A stretch of DNA of 64,000 nt from positions 63,013-127,012 of the forward strand of contig CABIXF010000003.1 in NCBI GenBank assembly GCA_902362595.1. Reading direction: 5' to 3'. Every line of letters starts with the position of its first letter. The stretch's first letter is position 1. The DNA comes from Bacteroidaceae bacterium (GTDB taxonomy: Bacteria; Bacteroidota; Bacteroidia; Bacteroidales; Bacteroidaceae). The position numbers were made by a program, and so were the translations under genes. Under the pieces are notes generated by a model. The model did no database searches. It had not been told where the DNA came from and worked only from the letters and a program-made list of their open reading frames with translations. Positions 9,783-19,539 of the stretch are shown in pieces.

Positions 9783-10286
9783 TTATTTTTTAGAAGATTC
9801 AATCATTTCATCCAGCAGACGGTCAATCAGCGCGGCCTGTTCCTTCTCGTCGGCCAGTTTGCTGCGCATGATTTTTTCCGCAATGCCCACCGACAGCACA
9901 GCTACCTGACGGCGAATGTCACGGATGGCACTTTCCTTTTCCGTTTCAATCTGCTTCTTCATCTCCTCCATCAGGCGGTTTCCTTCACTGAAGGCCTTCT
10001 CCTGAGCGTCCTTGATGATACGGTCGCGTGTAGCCGCTGCCTCACTCAATATGCGGCTCTGCTCCTCGTGAGCCTGTGTCAGGATTTTCTCTCCTTCCAC
10101 CTTCACGTTCGCCTGCTGTTCGTTGGCTTCGCGAGCTGCCTTGAGCGAGTTGTCAATGTATGCTTTCCGGTCCTCCACCGTCTTGATGATTACCGGGAAG
10201 CCGTATTTCGCCAAAATGAAGAACACGACTCCGAAGGTGATAATCATCCAGAACAGCAGCCCCGGGTCCGGAGTTAATAATCCCAT
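9783..10286 (-). CDS. atpF: ATP synthase F0 subunit b
   Basis: Peripheral stalk. One N-terminal membrane span (about residues 8-28, LLFWMIITFGVVFFILAKYG) is followed by FPVIIKTVEDRKAYIDNSL and then a long charged, Ala/Glu/Lys-rich helix typical of the b-dimer coiled coil. Length 167 is normal. It lies 18 bp after atpE in the operon. Confidence 0.96.
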   Translation of the reverse strand: MGLLTPDPGLLFWMIITFGVVFFILAKYGFPVIIKTVEDRKAYIDNSLKAAREANEQQANVKVEGEKILTQAHEEQSRILSEAAATRDRIIKDAQEKAFSEGNRLMEEMKKQIETEKESAIRDIRRQVAVLSVGIAEKIMRSKLADEKEQAALIDRLLDEMIESSKK

Positions 10287-10304
10287 AATTTACTGTTTTA
10301 TTTA

Positions 10305-10571
<267 letters not shown>

Positions 10572-10605
10572 TTAAAAGGTTATACTTTAATTTTCTTTGA
10601 ATCGA

Positions 10606-11667
10606 TTATTTCTTGGCATGCTCTTTCACCTGTGACAAGCCGATAAACACGGCCGACAACATTGTGAACACGTATGCCTGGATGAATGCCACCAGAAGTT
10701 CCAGCGCATCCATGAATATGCCGAATGCCACAGCCACCACTGTCATCGAACCGTTGATTACCGGCCCTGACTTCACCGTGATGAAGATAATGGCAATCAG
10801 ACTCAGCACTGCCGCATGTCCTGCCATGATGTTGGCAAACAAACGGATCATCAGTGCGAACGGCTTGGTAAAGATACCGAAGAATTCAATCAACGGCATC
10901 ATAGGTACCGGCGCCTTCAGCCATGTGGGCACATCGGGCCAGAAGATTTCCTTCCAGTAAGCCTTCGTACCGTACACGTTGGTCAGCACGAACGTACACA
11001 AGGCCAGCACCATCGTAATGGCGATATTACCCGTCACGTTGGCTCCCCCAGGGAAAATCGGAATCAATCCCATCAGGTTGTTGGCCAGCACGAAGAAGAA
11101 AGCGGTGAGCAGATAAGGTGCGTAGCGGCGGTAGTTCTCGCCTACACAGCCCTTTATCACGTCGTTGTAAATCGACATCACCGTGGCTTCAATCATGCCG
11201 ACACCCCCTTTGGGTGCTCCGTCTTCCAGCGGATGTTTCTTGTACCAGCGCACGCAGCTCATCATGATGACCAGCAGCACCGCACTGTTGATAAACAAGC
11301 CCAGCACATTCTTCGTAATGGAGATGTCCAGCGGACGCACCTCCTCGCCGGCCGCGTTCCGTTCCACGATTTTGCCGTCGTAGCTGCCGCCCTTGGCCAC
11401 GTAGAGACCCTCATAAGGACCTTCCTCCAGCCGGGCAGACGAGAACACGTGCCAGCCTGTACTGCTTTTCACGATGACGGGCAGCGGGATGCGTACCTCC
11501 GTGTTGCCGAAAGTCGCGATGTGCCACTCGTAGGCATCGCCGATGTGTCCGAACACCAGTTCATTCACGTCCACGTCGCCCTCAGCGGCCTGCGCCTTCA
11601 CCGTGGCGGCCGGAACCACCATCAGCAGTAACAGCGTAATCACTATGTACCGTATTTTTTTCATCAT
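10606..11667 (-). CDS. atpB: ATP synthase F0 subunit a, with extended secreted N-terminus
   Basis: Forms the ion half-channels beside the c ring. The essential Arg is R275 in ALMIRLFANIMAGH, and the membrane part runs from about residue 120 to the end. At 353 residues it is about 80-100 longer than E. coli subunit a. The extra N-terminus looks like a cleavable signal (MKKIRYIVITLLLLMVVPAA..VKAQ) followed by about 90 residues of extracytoplasmic sequence. Two start codons are adjacent (11667 and 11664). The 5' end overlaps the preceding ORF by 86 bp. Confidence 0.95.
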   Translation of the reverse strand: MMKKIRYIVITLLLLMVVPAATVKAQAAEGDVDVNELVFGHIGDAYEWHIATFGNTEVRIPLPVIVKSSTGWHVFSSARLEEGPYEGLYVAKGGSYDGKIVERNAAGEEVRPLDISITKNVLGLFINSAVLLVIMMSCVRWYKKHPLEDGAPKGGVGMIEATVMSIYNDVIKGCVGENYRRYAPYLLTAFFFVLANNLMGLIPIFPGGANVTGNIAITMVLALCTFVLTNVYGTKAYWKEIFWPDVPTWLKAPVPMMPLIEFFGIFTKPFALMIRLFANIMAGHAAVLSLIAIIFITVKSGPVINGSMTVVAVAFGIFMDALELLVAFIQAYVFTMLSAVFIGLSQVKEHAKK

Positions 11668-12073
11668 TTGTTTTTTGTCTTAATTTGAGTTTCGCTTCAA
11701 AAAGAAGGAAAAAACGGGTTTCGAATATCAGAAACGCAAAGTAAAAGAAGATGAAGGTCACCATGAAGGCCACCACTTCATGTTCAATCACAAATCCGTA
11801 GAATATCAGCACCAGTGCGCTCAGGATGAATTTCAGCGCCTTGCACACCAGATAAGTCATTGCAATCTTCTCGATACCCAGACGGTAATTGAACGCGAAC
11901 ATTTCTATGTAAAAGAGGCCGAAAAGATAAAAGAATATCGGAATGGCAGGAAACCACAGGAAATGCCTGTCGGGGATGAACAAATGATACACCACAGCGA
12001 CAAGCGCTGTCAGTATAATTCCTATCACGGTCAATTCTTTCACAAATTTTTTCTTTACGGTCAACAAAAACAT
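11582..12073 (-). CDS. Four-helix membrane protein in the ATPase operon, AtpI-position ORF
   Basis: 163-residue ORF between atpC and atpB. It shows about four hydrophobic segments (around residues 17-35, 40-60, 75-97 and 100-125), ending in a basic tail EAKLKLRQK. It occupies the place of atpI/UncI, which helps assemble the c ring in other bacteria, but I see no clear AtpI signature, so that role is an inference from position and topology. Its last ~28 codons overlap the atpB signal peptide region in another frame, implying translational coupling to atpB. The tail after LRQK has low-complexity character and may be unconstrained. Confidence 0.75.
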   Translation of the reverse strand: MFLLTVKKKFVKELTVIGIILTALVAVVYHLFIPDRHFLWFPAIPIFFYLFGLFYIEMFAFNYRLGIEKIAMTYLVCKALKFILSALVLIFYGFVIEHEVVAFMVTFIFFYFAFLIFETRFFLLFEAKLKLRQKTNDEKNTVHSDYAVTADGGSGRHGEGAGR

Positions 12074-12142
12074 AGTATCGTGCGGTTTTTCATTCGGAAA
12101 GCCGCCAAAAACATATTCGGTTCAACGTCCGCCCCACTCTTC

Positions 12143-12388
12143 TCAGAGTTCGGCACAGACTGAAATCTGATTGTTTTTGACTTCCACGAACCCGCCTTTG
12201 ATTTGCAGCGAGTGCGTTTCCTTTCCGGCCACGTATTTCACTTCCCCTGCCGCGAGCGTGGAAATCAGCGGGGCATGGTCGGCCATGACCTGGAATTTTC
12301 CAGCACCTCCCGGAAAGGTCACCAAGCTCACTTTTCCTTCGTAAACCAGGCGTTCGGGTGAAACGATAACCAGATGAAGTTCTTTCAT
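12143..12388 (-). CDS. atpC: ATP synthase F1 subunit epsilon
   Basis: Short epsilon of 81 residues: MKELHLVIVSPERLVYEGKV then LVTFPGGAGKFQVMADHAPLIS, the conserved beta-sandwich. The C-terminal helical domain that inhibits ATP hydrolysis in E. coli epsilon (about 135 residues) is absent, which is usual in Bacteroidota. It follows atpD after 37 bp. That gap contains three tandem CTTTTAA copies (about 12402-12421). Confidence 0.93.
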   Translation of the reverse strand: MKELHLVIVSPERLVYEGKVSLVTFPGGAGKFQVMADHAPLISTLAAGEVKYVAGKETHSLQIKGGFVEVKNNQISVCAEL

Positions 12389-12425
12389 ATTAAGCTATCA
12401 GCTTTTAACTTTTAACTTTTAATTA

Positions 12426-13958
<1,533 letters not shown>

Positions 13959-14047
13959 CTATTATTTTAATTAAAAATGAATCTTCTTGGTCTCTCTTCT
14001 TCCAAACGTCCCGGGTGTTTGTCAAAAGTTTGACCATTTATGTAACG

Positions 14048-14055
14048 CAAATTTA
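14048..14055 (-). promoter_or_regulatory. Candidate -7 element of the ATP synthase operon
   Basis: TAAATTTG on the minus strand matches TAnnTTTG and lies 93 bp before the atpD ATG. No TTTG is seen at the -33 spacing. The gap 13956-14282 otherwise holds this promoter region, the downstream lipoprotein's terminator and no supportable gene; a 92-codon minus-strand ORF at 14096-14374 is rejected. Confidence 0.45.
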
Positions 14056-14243
14056 CAGAATAAACTCGCATAGGTGTAACTCCATGTAACATTTTTTAGA
14101 CTGATTCCCCTAATAATAGACATAAATCAAGGGATATCGGACAGAGCGTTTTACACTCGTTCACACAGCTACAAAACATTAAACACTTATTCACACGGAA
14201 ATCGTACGTGTGTGCGGTCACACTTAGGGCATAAAATGCAATA

Positions 14244-14262
14244 AAGCCGCAAAATGCGGCTT
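14244..14262 (-). terminator. Terminator after lipocalin-like lipoprotein
   Basis: AAGCCGCA (14244-14251), loop AAA, TGCGGCTT (14255-14262) is a perfect 8-bp stem. It lies about 20 bp beyond the stop of the minus-strand lipoprotein gene. Confidence 0.65.
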
Positions 14263-14282
14263 CTTCCTGTCTATCGGATTCC

Positions 14283-14696
14283 TTATACCCGTTCAAAAGT
14301 ATAATTTCCTTCCTCCGTATACATTTCCGACTCAAACGTACAAGTATAAGTGGCCTGTATCTTGTCGTCCGCATAAGAAAGAATTACAACCCGGATATTT
14401 CTTCCTCTGCTGTCCGAAAGTTCCAGCACTCCCTTTTTCAAAGTCCAGTCAAATGACTCTCCCCGAAAGGCAGCCGTGGCATCTTCTTTCACTGAAAGAG
14501 TCTGACCCAAATGGTCATTACGTCCGGAATCTTCTTCCGAATTAGTCCAATCATTCGCCGTCACTTTCCATGTACCAATAATCTCACTCTGCGATACTTC
14601 TACCCCTGTAGGGTCATCCTCTGTACTACAGCAAGCCATTCCTAGAGTCATCAGCAACAAGCTTAAAATAAGCCATACGTTCTTTAATTTCTTCAT
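14283..14696 (-). CDS. Lipocalin-like lipoprotein, unknown function
   Basis: 137 residues with an N-terminal signal MKKLKNVWLILSLLLMTLG and a lipobox ending at Cys22 or Cys23 (GMACCS). The mature part starts with an acidic linker and IIGTWKVTANDW, the usual opening strand of lipocalin-like single-domain lipoproteins of Bacteroidales, and continues as alternating strands to EGNYTFERV. The ligand is unknown. It stands alone between the permease gene and the atp promoter. Confidence 0.7.
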   Translation of the reverse strand: MKKLKNVWLILSLLLMTLGMACCSTEDDPTGVEVSQSEIIGTWKVTANDWTNSEEDSGRNDHLGQTLSVKEDATAAFRGESFDWTLKKGVLELSDSRGRNIRVVILSYADDKIQATYTCTFESEMYTEEGNYTFERV

Positions 14697-14758
14697 GTGT
14701 TACTTGTTTTTATAAATAATTGTTTTTGATAGATAATAGATAAAATAAATATATACTT

Positions 14759-15946
14759 TTACTTTTTCACCCGGATAGAATCTACCTTGCGCCGTACGGC
14801 CAGTACATTCAGCACGGACACGACCAAAAAGAGTATCCCTGCTGTCAGCAGAGCCGGCCACAAACTGCCTTTCTGCAAATCGGGTACCATCCGACGCAAC
14901 ATATCCATATATCCCCCGCGAACCATATACAGCACCAATATTCCAATGACAGCTACTGCAGCATTCAAGGCTACAGTAAGCACCTGATAGGGACGAGCAA
15001 CCGCCGCCGGGCTAAAGCCAATGAGCAATAAATTTTCCATTTTTTTTGTATTCTTCTGTAACAGCAGATAAATGCTCAACATCAACAGATAGAATGACAG
15101 CACACTGATTATCAGGCCAACCGAAAGGACAATGCCAACTATCATCTTCAAGAACCAAGTTGTTTTTCCTGCATCCAGTTTATCGCCTTCCGTATCATAT
15201 CCTTTATCCTTAAAATATTTTGCTATGCGATCGTCGGCCGGATTGTCAACTTCCACAATCAGTCGCGAAGGTGCGTTCTCTTCTCCCTTCCCAAAAGTCA
15301 CATTGGCCCAGTCCATAAAAGCCTGAGGCACCAAAATGGTATTCAACCGATTCGAGAAACCTACAATACGTCCTTTCATTTGTTCCGTACGCCCCTGTCC
15401 GCTCAAGCGGATATCCAGTGTCATCATCCCCATCACTCCTTCTGAAAGTTGCGGAAGATTACGGCTCTGTGCAAAACCGAAATTATATAAATTCAAGTAA
15501 TTGCGTGGAATGATAATCGGAATTTCGTCCTGTCCCTCACGGTATGTCCAGCCTTCCAGCCGTACATCGACAAACTCATCGGGCACCGACTCAAAAAACA
15601 TGGCTGTAGAAAGTTGCATACCTGCCATGCCCATGCCCGCCGACACCTCAAACTGAGCCGGTGTGAAAGCACCCGTTTTCTTAGCAAACGGCTGTTCCTG
15701 CATCTCAGCAATATCCGTTTTCGAAAAGGTAGCCCCCTTGCTCACCAAGCTGCCCAATGTACTTACCTTTTTGCTGACAATCACATAATCTTTTTTCATG
15801 AAACTATCGCCCTGCGTAAAAACCGGCAACACATCCTTATAGAATTGTACACTCAACAACACTATGACCATGCCACACAAGTTAGCTAGAAAAAATCCCA
15901 CCAACTGCGCCACGCTGATATGCTGTCTCAATAATTTCCAAATCAT
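14759..15946 (-). CDS. ABC transporter permease, FtsX/MacB-like
   Basis: 395 residues. One N-terminal membrane span (about 13-35), a large extracytoplasmic domain (about 40-265), then three C-terminal spans (about 268-300, 320-345, 362-385): the FtsX/MacB layout. ESVPDEFVDVRLEGW resembles the periplasmic part of such permeases. It starts 20 bp after the ATPase gene and is the last gene of the operon DUF4836 lipoprotein, ATPase, permease. It probably forms a homodimer that does mechanical work or moves an outer-membrane substrate; the cargo is unknown. Confidence 0.82.
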   Translation of the reverse strand: MIWKLLRQHISVAQLVGFFLANLCGMVIVLLSVQFYKDVLPVFTQGDSFMKKDYVIVSKKVSTLGSLVSKGATFSKTDIAEMQEQPFAKKTGAFTPAQFEVSAGMGMAGMQLSTAMFFESVPDEFVDVRLEGWTYREGQDEIPIIIPRNYLNLYNFGFAQSRNLPQLSEGVMGMMTLDIRLSGQGRTEQMKGRIVGFSNRLNTILVPQAFMDWANVTFGKGEENAPSRLIVEVDNPADDRIAKYFKDKGYDTEGDKLDAGKTTWFLKMIVGIVLSVGLIISVLSFYLLMLSIYLLLQKNTKKMENLLLIGFSPAAVARPYQVLTVALNAAVAVIGILVLYMVRGGYMDMLRRMVPDLQKGSLWPALLTAGILFLVVSVLNVLAVRRKVDSIRVKK

Positions 15947-15966
15947 TATTCTTCTTATTTAATAAC

Positions 15967-16611
15967 TTACAAACACAACACCTTGTCATACTCCAACGGC
16001 AAATGTTTACCGATAGAAGTCACAATCACTCCTGCTCCCTGACGAGTAGCCTCCTCTTTCAAAATACGAGCCATGATTTGTCCGTTGCCATCATCCAAAT
16101 GGCTTACCGGTTCATCCAGAAAGAAAAAGTCGGCCGGCTGACACAAGCATCTCACGAAAGCCACACGCTGCTGTTGTCCGTACGACATCTTGCCTACTTT
16201 TACATCCCACTTGTCGGCAATACCCAGTTGTTCGAACCAATCTTTCACTTGCTGTTTGCGACAGAATCCTGTCAAACCATTCTTCAACTGTACATTCTCC
16301 CAAGCTGTCAACTCTCCAAAAAGCCGCAGTTCCTGAAACAACATGCTCAACGCACGTTTACGGATAGAAGTCCACTGCTTTACCGTCAATTTACGCACAT
16401 TCTCTCCATCAAACGTAATAATTCCTTGGTAATCGGTGCGATAGCCATAAATAAAACTGCACAATGATGATTTCCCTGTACCTGAGGCAGCTTCAATCAA
16501 GTACATTTTTCCTTTTTGAAAAGCCACCTGCCGGTGCCATACGTCGGACACGATACCGTCTCGTCCGGCGAAGACTTCCGGCAAGGTTTGCTGTAATTCG
16601 ATTGTATTCAT
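15967..16611 (-). CDS. ABC transporter ATP-binding protein
   Basis: 214-residue ATPase. Walker A is AASGTGKSSL (about 41-50), signature MSYGQQQRVAFVRCL, Walker B FFFLDEP followed by a D-loop-like SHLDDGNG. The signature has MSYGQ in place of the usual LSGGQ, a modest deviation. Its ATG abuts the stop of the DUF4836 lipoprotein gene, so translation is likely coupled. It pairs with the FtsX-like permease encoded next. Confidence 0.9.
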   Translation of the reverse strand: MNTIELQQTLPEVFAGRDGIVSDVWHRQVAFQKGKMYLIEAASGTGKSSLCSFIYGYRTDYQGIITFDGENVRKLTVKQWTSIRKRALSMLFQELRLFGELTAWENVQLKNGLTGFCRKQQVKDWFEQLGIADKWDVKVGKMSYGQQQRVAFVRCLCQPADFFFLDEPVSHLDDGNGQIMARILKEEATRQGAGVIVTSIGKHLPLEYDKVLCL

Positions 16612-18108
16612 TTATTTAGCCAGTAAAAATAACTGTTTCAACACATTTTCTTTATGATCTTTCATCTGCAATACCATACGTACCTTCGTCGGTTCTTTTG
16701 CTTCAATTGTCAAAAAATCCAGCATACCCACGTAAGGCAACTGCGGAAGTGCGGCAGACAACGCCTGAAAATTCAGATTCAAATAAAAGCGCTTGCCTTT
16801 CACATCCTTGGCCCAGCTACAGTCATCCAATGTCAATCCTTTCACGTCACTGTCAATCAGATTCTCGCGGTTGGTCAAATAGAAACGCTTGTCCTTCACT
16901 CCCAGCCAAAGCGAAACCGGTCCGCGTCCCATACCCATCATCGAACCATCCACAGCAACAAACTGATAAGCATTCTTTCCTTTGTCCAGCAAACGCATCT
17001 GTCCGTTAGTCATAGCCAGCAATGGTTTCAAATCTTCAAATGTACGCATGAAGTCACTATTCGTTACATCGGCATACAAAATAAATCCAGGCGAAAGCGA
17101 CATTTCCGGCATAGCCAACGCCATATCACCCTTCATGGCCTTGAAGATAGCCTCAAAATCAAGCGGCATCATTGAATTATCCAGTTCCTGACGTACCGTC
17201 GGATTCTCACGCAACAATTCATAGGCCTTTTCTCCATCTACATTAATCCCCATCCAAGCTACAGAATTGGCCGGGAAACACTTCAAATATGAACCTTTCA
17301 AAGGTCTCATCACATCGGCCTGTTTCTCCAACAAATCTTTGTAAACCTTGTTGTCGGTCATCGTTTCTACTTCCAACACTGCTTTTCCTTCCTGAAAATC
17401 CAGCGTGGAAAAAGTTTTTAAATCTTGCAGCTTCAAATCAGCAGGCAAACCCATAGTAGCCATGGTCAAATATTCCTTCGGCAATATATTCAACGAGGTC
17501 ACCATAGCAATGTCCTCATCGGCGTCTTTTAGTTTCTTGAAATCCGTTGTACCTGAATACCCTTCCTCGTTTTTCTGACGAAGCCACATGGAAGCCTGAT
17601 GCTGCAAGTCTTTGGGGTTGCCGTTGTGTGCAACCAACAAAAAAGCATCATCCGTCCATGCCATCAGTCCACCGCCACCTATGGTCCAACGACAGCCATC
17701 TCCATCTGCAGGAGCCTCACATGCCTGCTGTTCGTGAAGTATTGCAATCAAATCTTCCAGCTTATCCTTATCGGCCATACGTATCAGCGCTCCTCCCATT
17801 TCCGTTTGCGGAGTGGCAAAAAAGAACACCCGGTCAGTCAGCCGCAATCCACTTTCCTCCGGATCTTCCATTATTTTATCTATTAAAGCATCCGCACGAC
17901 CTTTGAGATTCGTTTTCAGCATCTGCTCTACTGACTTCCGTGTCTGCTCGTCAAGCGCACACTTCCGCACCATCCCATCCACATCCAATGAAATTACCAT
18001 AGCTGCATCTTTCGGCAATGCGTTCGTGTACGTATTACCGCCACTACATGAAGCCAGCATGCACGCCATACCTAGCGCCAAACTTCCTAACCAATTCAAT
18101 GTTTTCAT
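16612..18108 (-). CDS. DUF4836 family lipoprotein
   Basis: 498 residues with lipobox LASC (Cys21) after MKTLNWLGSLALGMACM. The mature start NALPKDAAMVISLDVDGMVRK is characteristic of DUF4836 proteins, which occur in Bacteroidota and have no known biochemical function. The protein ends ...LFLLAK. Being first in an operon with an ABC ATPase and an FtsX-type permease suggests it is the envelope partner or substrate-binding component of that transporter; this is inference from gene order. Confidence 0.82.
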   Translation of the reverse strand: MKTLNWLGSLALGMACMLASCSGGNTYTNALPKDAAMVISLDVDGMVRKCALDEQTRKSVEQMLKTNLKGRADALIDKIMEDPEESGLRLTDRVFFFATPQTEMGGALIRMADKDKLEDLIAILHEQQACEAPADGDGCRWTIGGGGLMAWTDDAFLLVAHNGNPKDLQHQASMWLRQKNEEGYSGTTDFKKLKDADEDIAMVTSLNILPKEYLTMATMGLPADLKLQDLKTFSTLDFQEGKAVLEVETMTDNKVYKDLLEKQADVMRPLKGSYLKCFPANSVAWMGINVDGEKAYELLRENPTVRQELDNSMMPLDFEAIFKAMKGDMALAMPEMSLSPGFILYADVTNSDFMRTFEDLKPLLAMTNGQMRLLDKGKNAYQFVAVDGSMMGMGRGPVSLWLGVKDKRFYLTNRENLIDSDVKGLTLDDCSWAKDVKGKRFYLNLNFQALSAALPQLPYVGMLDFLTIEAKEPTKVRMVLQMKDHKENVLKQLFLLAK

Positions 18109-18137
18109 AATCTCATCATTTAAAAGTTACACAAATA

Positions 18138-18839
18138 TTACTTGTAATGTGTTAGATTCATCAAATGAACGGCAACCAGTGCCGCAGTCTCTGTACGCAA
18201 ACGCGATTTACCCAAACTGACAGGTTGAAATCCCTTTTCCATTGCCAGTGTCACCTCCTCCGGGCTGAAATCTCCTTCCGGGCCAACTAATATTACAGCA
18301 TCCTCATCAGGGTGTAACACGTCCCTCAACAACGGTTTTTCTCCTTCGTAACAGTGGGCAATAAACTTCTGTCCCGAAAAATCACGCTCCATGAACTTAC
18401 GAAAATCCGTCATCTCATTCACCACTGGCTTGCGGGCCTTGAGCGATTGTTTTACCGCTGAAACTACAATTTTCTCTATACGATCCGTCTTTATGACTTT
18501 GCGTTCCGAAAAACGACAGTTCAGAAACGTAAGCTCATCAAATCCGATTTCAGTAGCTTTCTCTGCCAGCCACTCCATCCGATCCATGTTTTTGGTAGGG
18601 GCCAATGCCAGATGCAAATGTCCACCCCAAAAAGGTTCCTGTTCTGTTTTTGAAACGATTTTCACCATACAGCGCTTCTGGGTAGCAGCTGCGATAACCG
18701 CCTGATAGAAGAAACCTCTTCCGTCAGTCAGCATCACCTCATCACCAATCCCTAAACGTAACACCCGCAAACAATGTCCCGCTTCTTCTTCCGGCAATTC
18801 CTGTGTATTGGCTATATCAGGAGTATAAAATACATGCAT
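18138..18839 (-). CDS. rsmE: 16S rRNA (uracil1498-N3)-methyltransferase
   Basis: SPOUT-class methyltransferase. An N-terminal PUA-like part (EEAGHCLRVLRLGIGDEVMLTDG) is followed by the knotted domain with ILVGPEGDFSPEEV, LGKSRLRTETAALVAVH, and KATEIGFDELTFLNCRFSER. Length 233 is normal. It starts 2 bp before the end of the DUF151 gene region and is likely cotranscribed with it. Confidence 0.95.
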   Translation of the reverse strand: MHVFYTPDIANTQELPEEEAGHCLRVLRLGIGDEVMLTDGRGFFYQAVIAAATQKRCMVKIVSKTEQEPFWGGHLHLALAPTKNMDRMEWLAEKATEIGFDELTFLNCRFSERKVIKTDRIEKIVVSAVKQSLKARKPVVNEMTDFRKFMERDFSGQKFIAHCYEGEKPLLRDVLHPDEDAVILVGPEGDFSPEEVTLAMEKGFQPVSLGKSRLRTETAALVAVHLMNLTHYK

Positions 18840-18841
18840 AA

Positions 18842-19513
18842 TTATAGATTATTTTTTCTATTTTCTTTCTTTTGTTCCATTATTTTTCTCACAGCCTCCG
18901 CATATTCGTATTTCTCATGACGAATCGCAATATCCATTTCTCTCTGAAGATCCTCTACCGGCATTATATGCAATAATTCCAATTTCAGATCTGCCCCATA
19001 TTTTTCTGTCGACTCCAATGGCTGTTGTTGAGCAGACAGAAGTCCCTCCTTTGCATATAAAGGGACATCTGCCAATAAAGTAAGTATTAATGCATCCACC
19101 AGCCGTAAATCCAATGCAAATTCATGGCCATCGGCTTTCTGTACATACAATTTTGCCTTCATCTCAAAATTTTCGCACGAATACAACACAGCACCTTCGA
19201 CTTCTGCTCCCAACAAATAAAAAGTTTTCATCATCTGAAAAGGCAGTGCCAATCTGTCGGCCCTCCGTTTGCCCATGGCCATCCACAGCAAATTTCCTTC
19301 TTCGGCCGTCACCACTTCCATTATGAGTCGCTTCTGCGGTCCCTCTTCTTCCAGCACCAACTTCATTGTATTCAGCGACATCATTAACTGCTCCGCCTTT
19401 TCTGTTTTATCAATCAAGTCATTAAAAGCCAGATCTTCTACAGTTTTTCTCATATCCATAGCTGTAGCCAGATCCTTAACCAGCATCTTAACTAAATCTT
19501 TTGAAACGTCCAT
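18842..19513 (-). CDS. DUF151 (bifunctional nuclease) domain protein with C-terminal UVR motif
   Basis: 223 residues. The centre (about 60-160) has the DUF151/BFN pattern: GNLLWMAMGKRRADRLALPF, then MKTFYLLGAEVEGAVLYSCE, and FALDLRLVDALILTLLADVPLYA. The last 35 residues, MDIAIRHEKYEYAEAVRKI, form a UVR (UvrB/UvrC) helical hairpin. Plant homologues of DUF151 were reported to have nuclease activity; bacterial functions are poorly defined. It sits between rsmE and the nucleoside permease gene on the same strand. Confidence 0.78.
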   Translation of the reverse strand: MDVSKDLVKMLVKDLATAMDMRKTVEDLAFNDLIDKTEKAEQLMMSLNTMKLVLEEEGPQKRLIMEVVTAEEGNLLWMAMGKRRADRLALPFQMMKTFYLLGAEVEGAVLYSCENFEMKAKLYVQKADGHEFALDLRLVDALILTLLADVPLYAKEGLLSAQQQPLESTEKYGADLKLELLHIMPVEDLQREMDIAIRHEKYEYAEAVRKIMEQKKENRKNNL

Positions 19514-19539
19514 ACAGCCAATGGATTAAACACATTTCT

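Noticed and set aside
12402..12421. Three tandem CTTTTAA units between atpD and atpC
   Set aside because: Short AT-rich slippage repeat, common in Bacteroidales intergenic DNA; no structural role evident.
14096..14374. 92-codon minus-strand ORF near the atp promoter
   Set aside because: It overlaps the lipoprotein gene end and its terminator, and has no recognisable start or protein-like composition.
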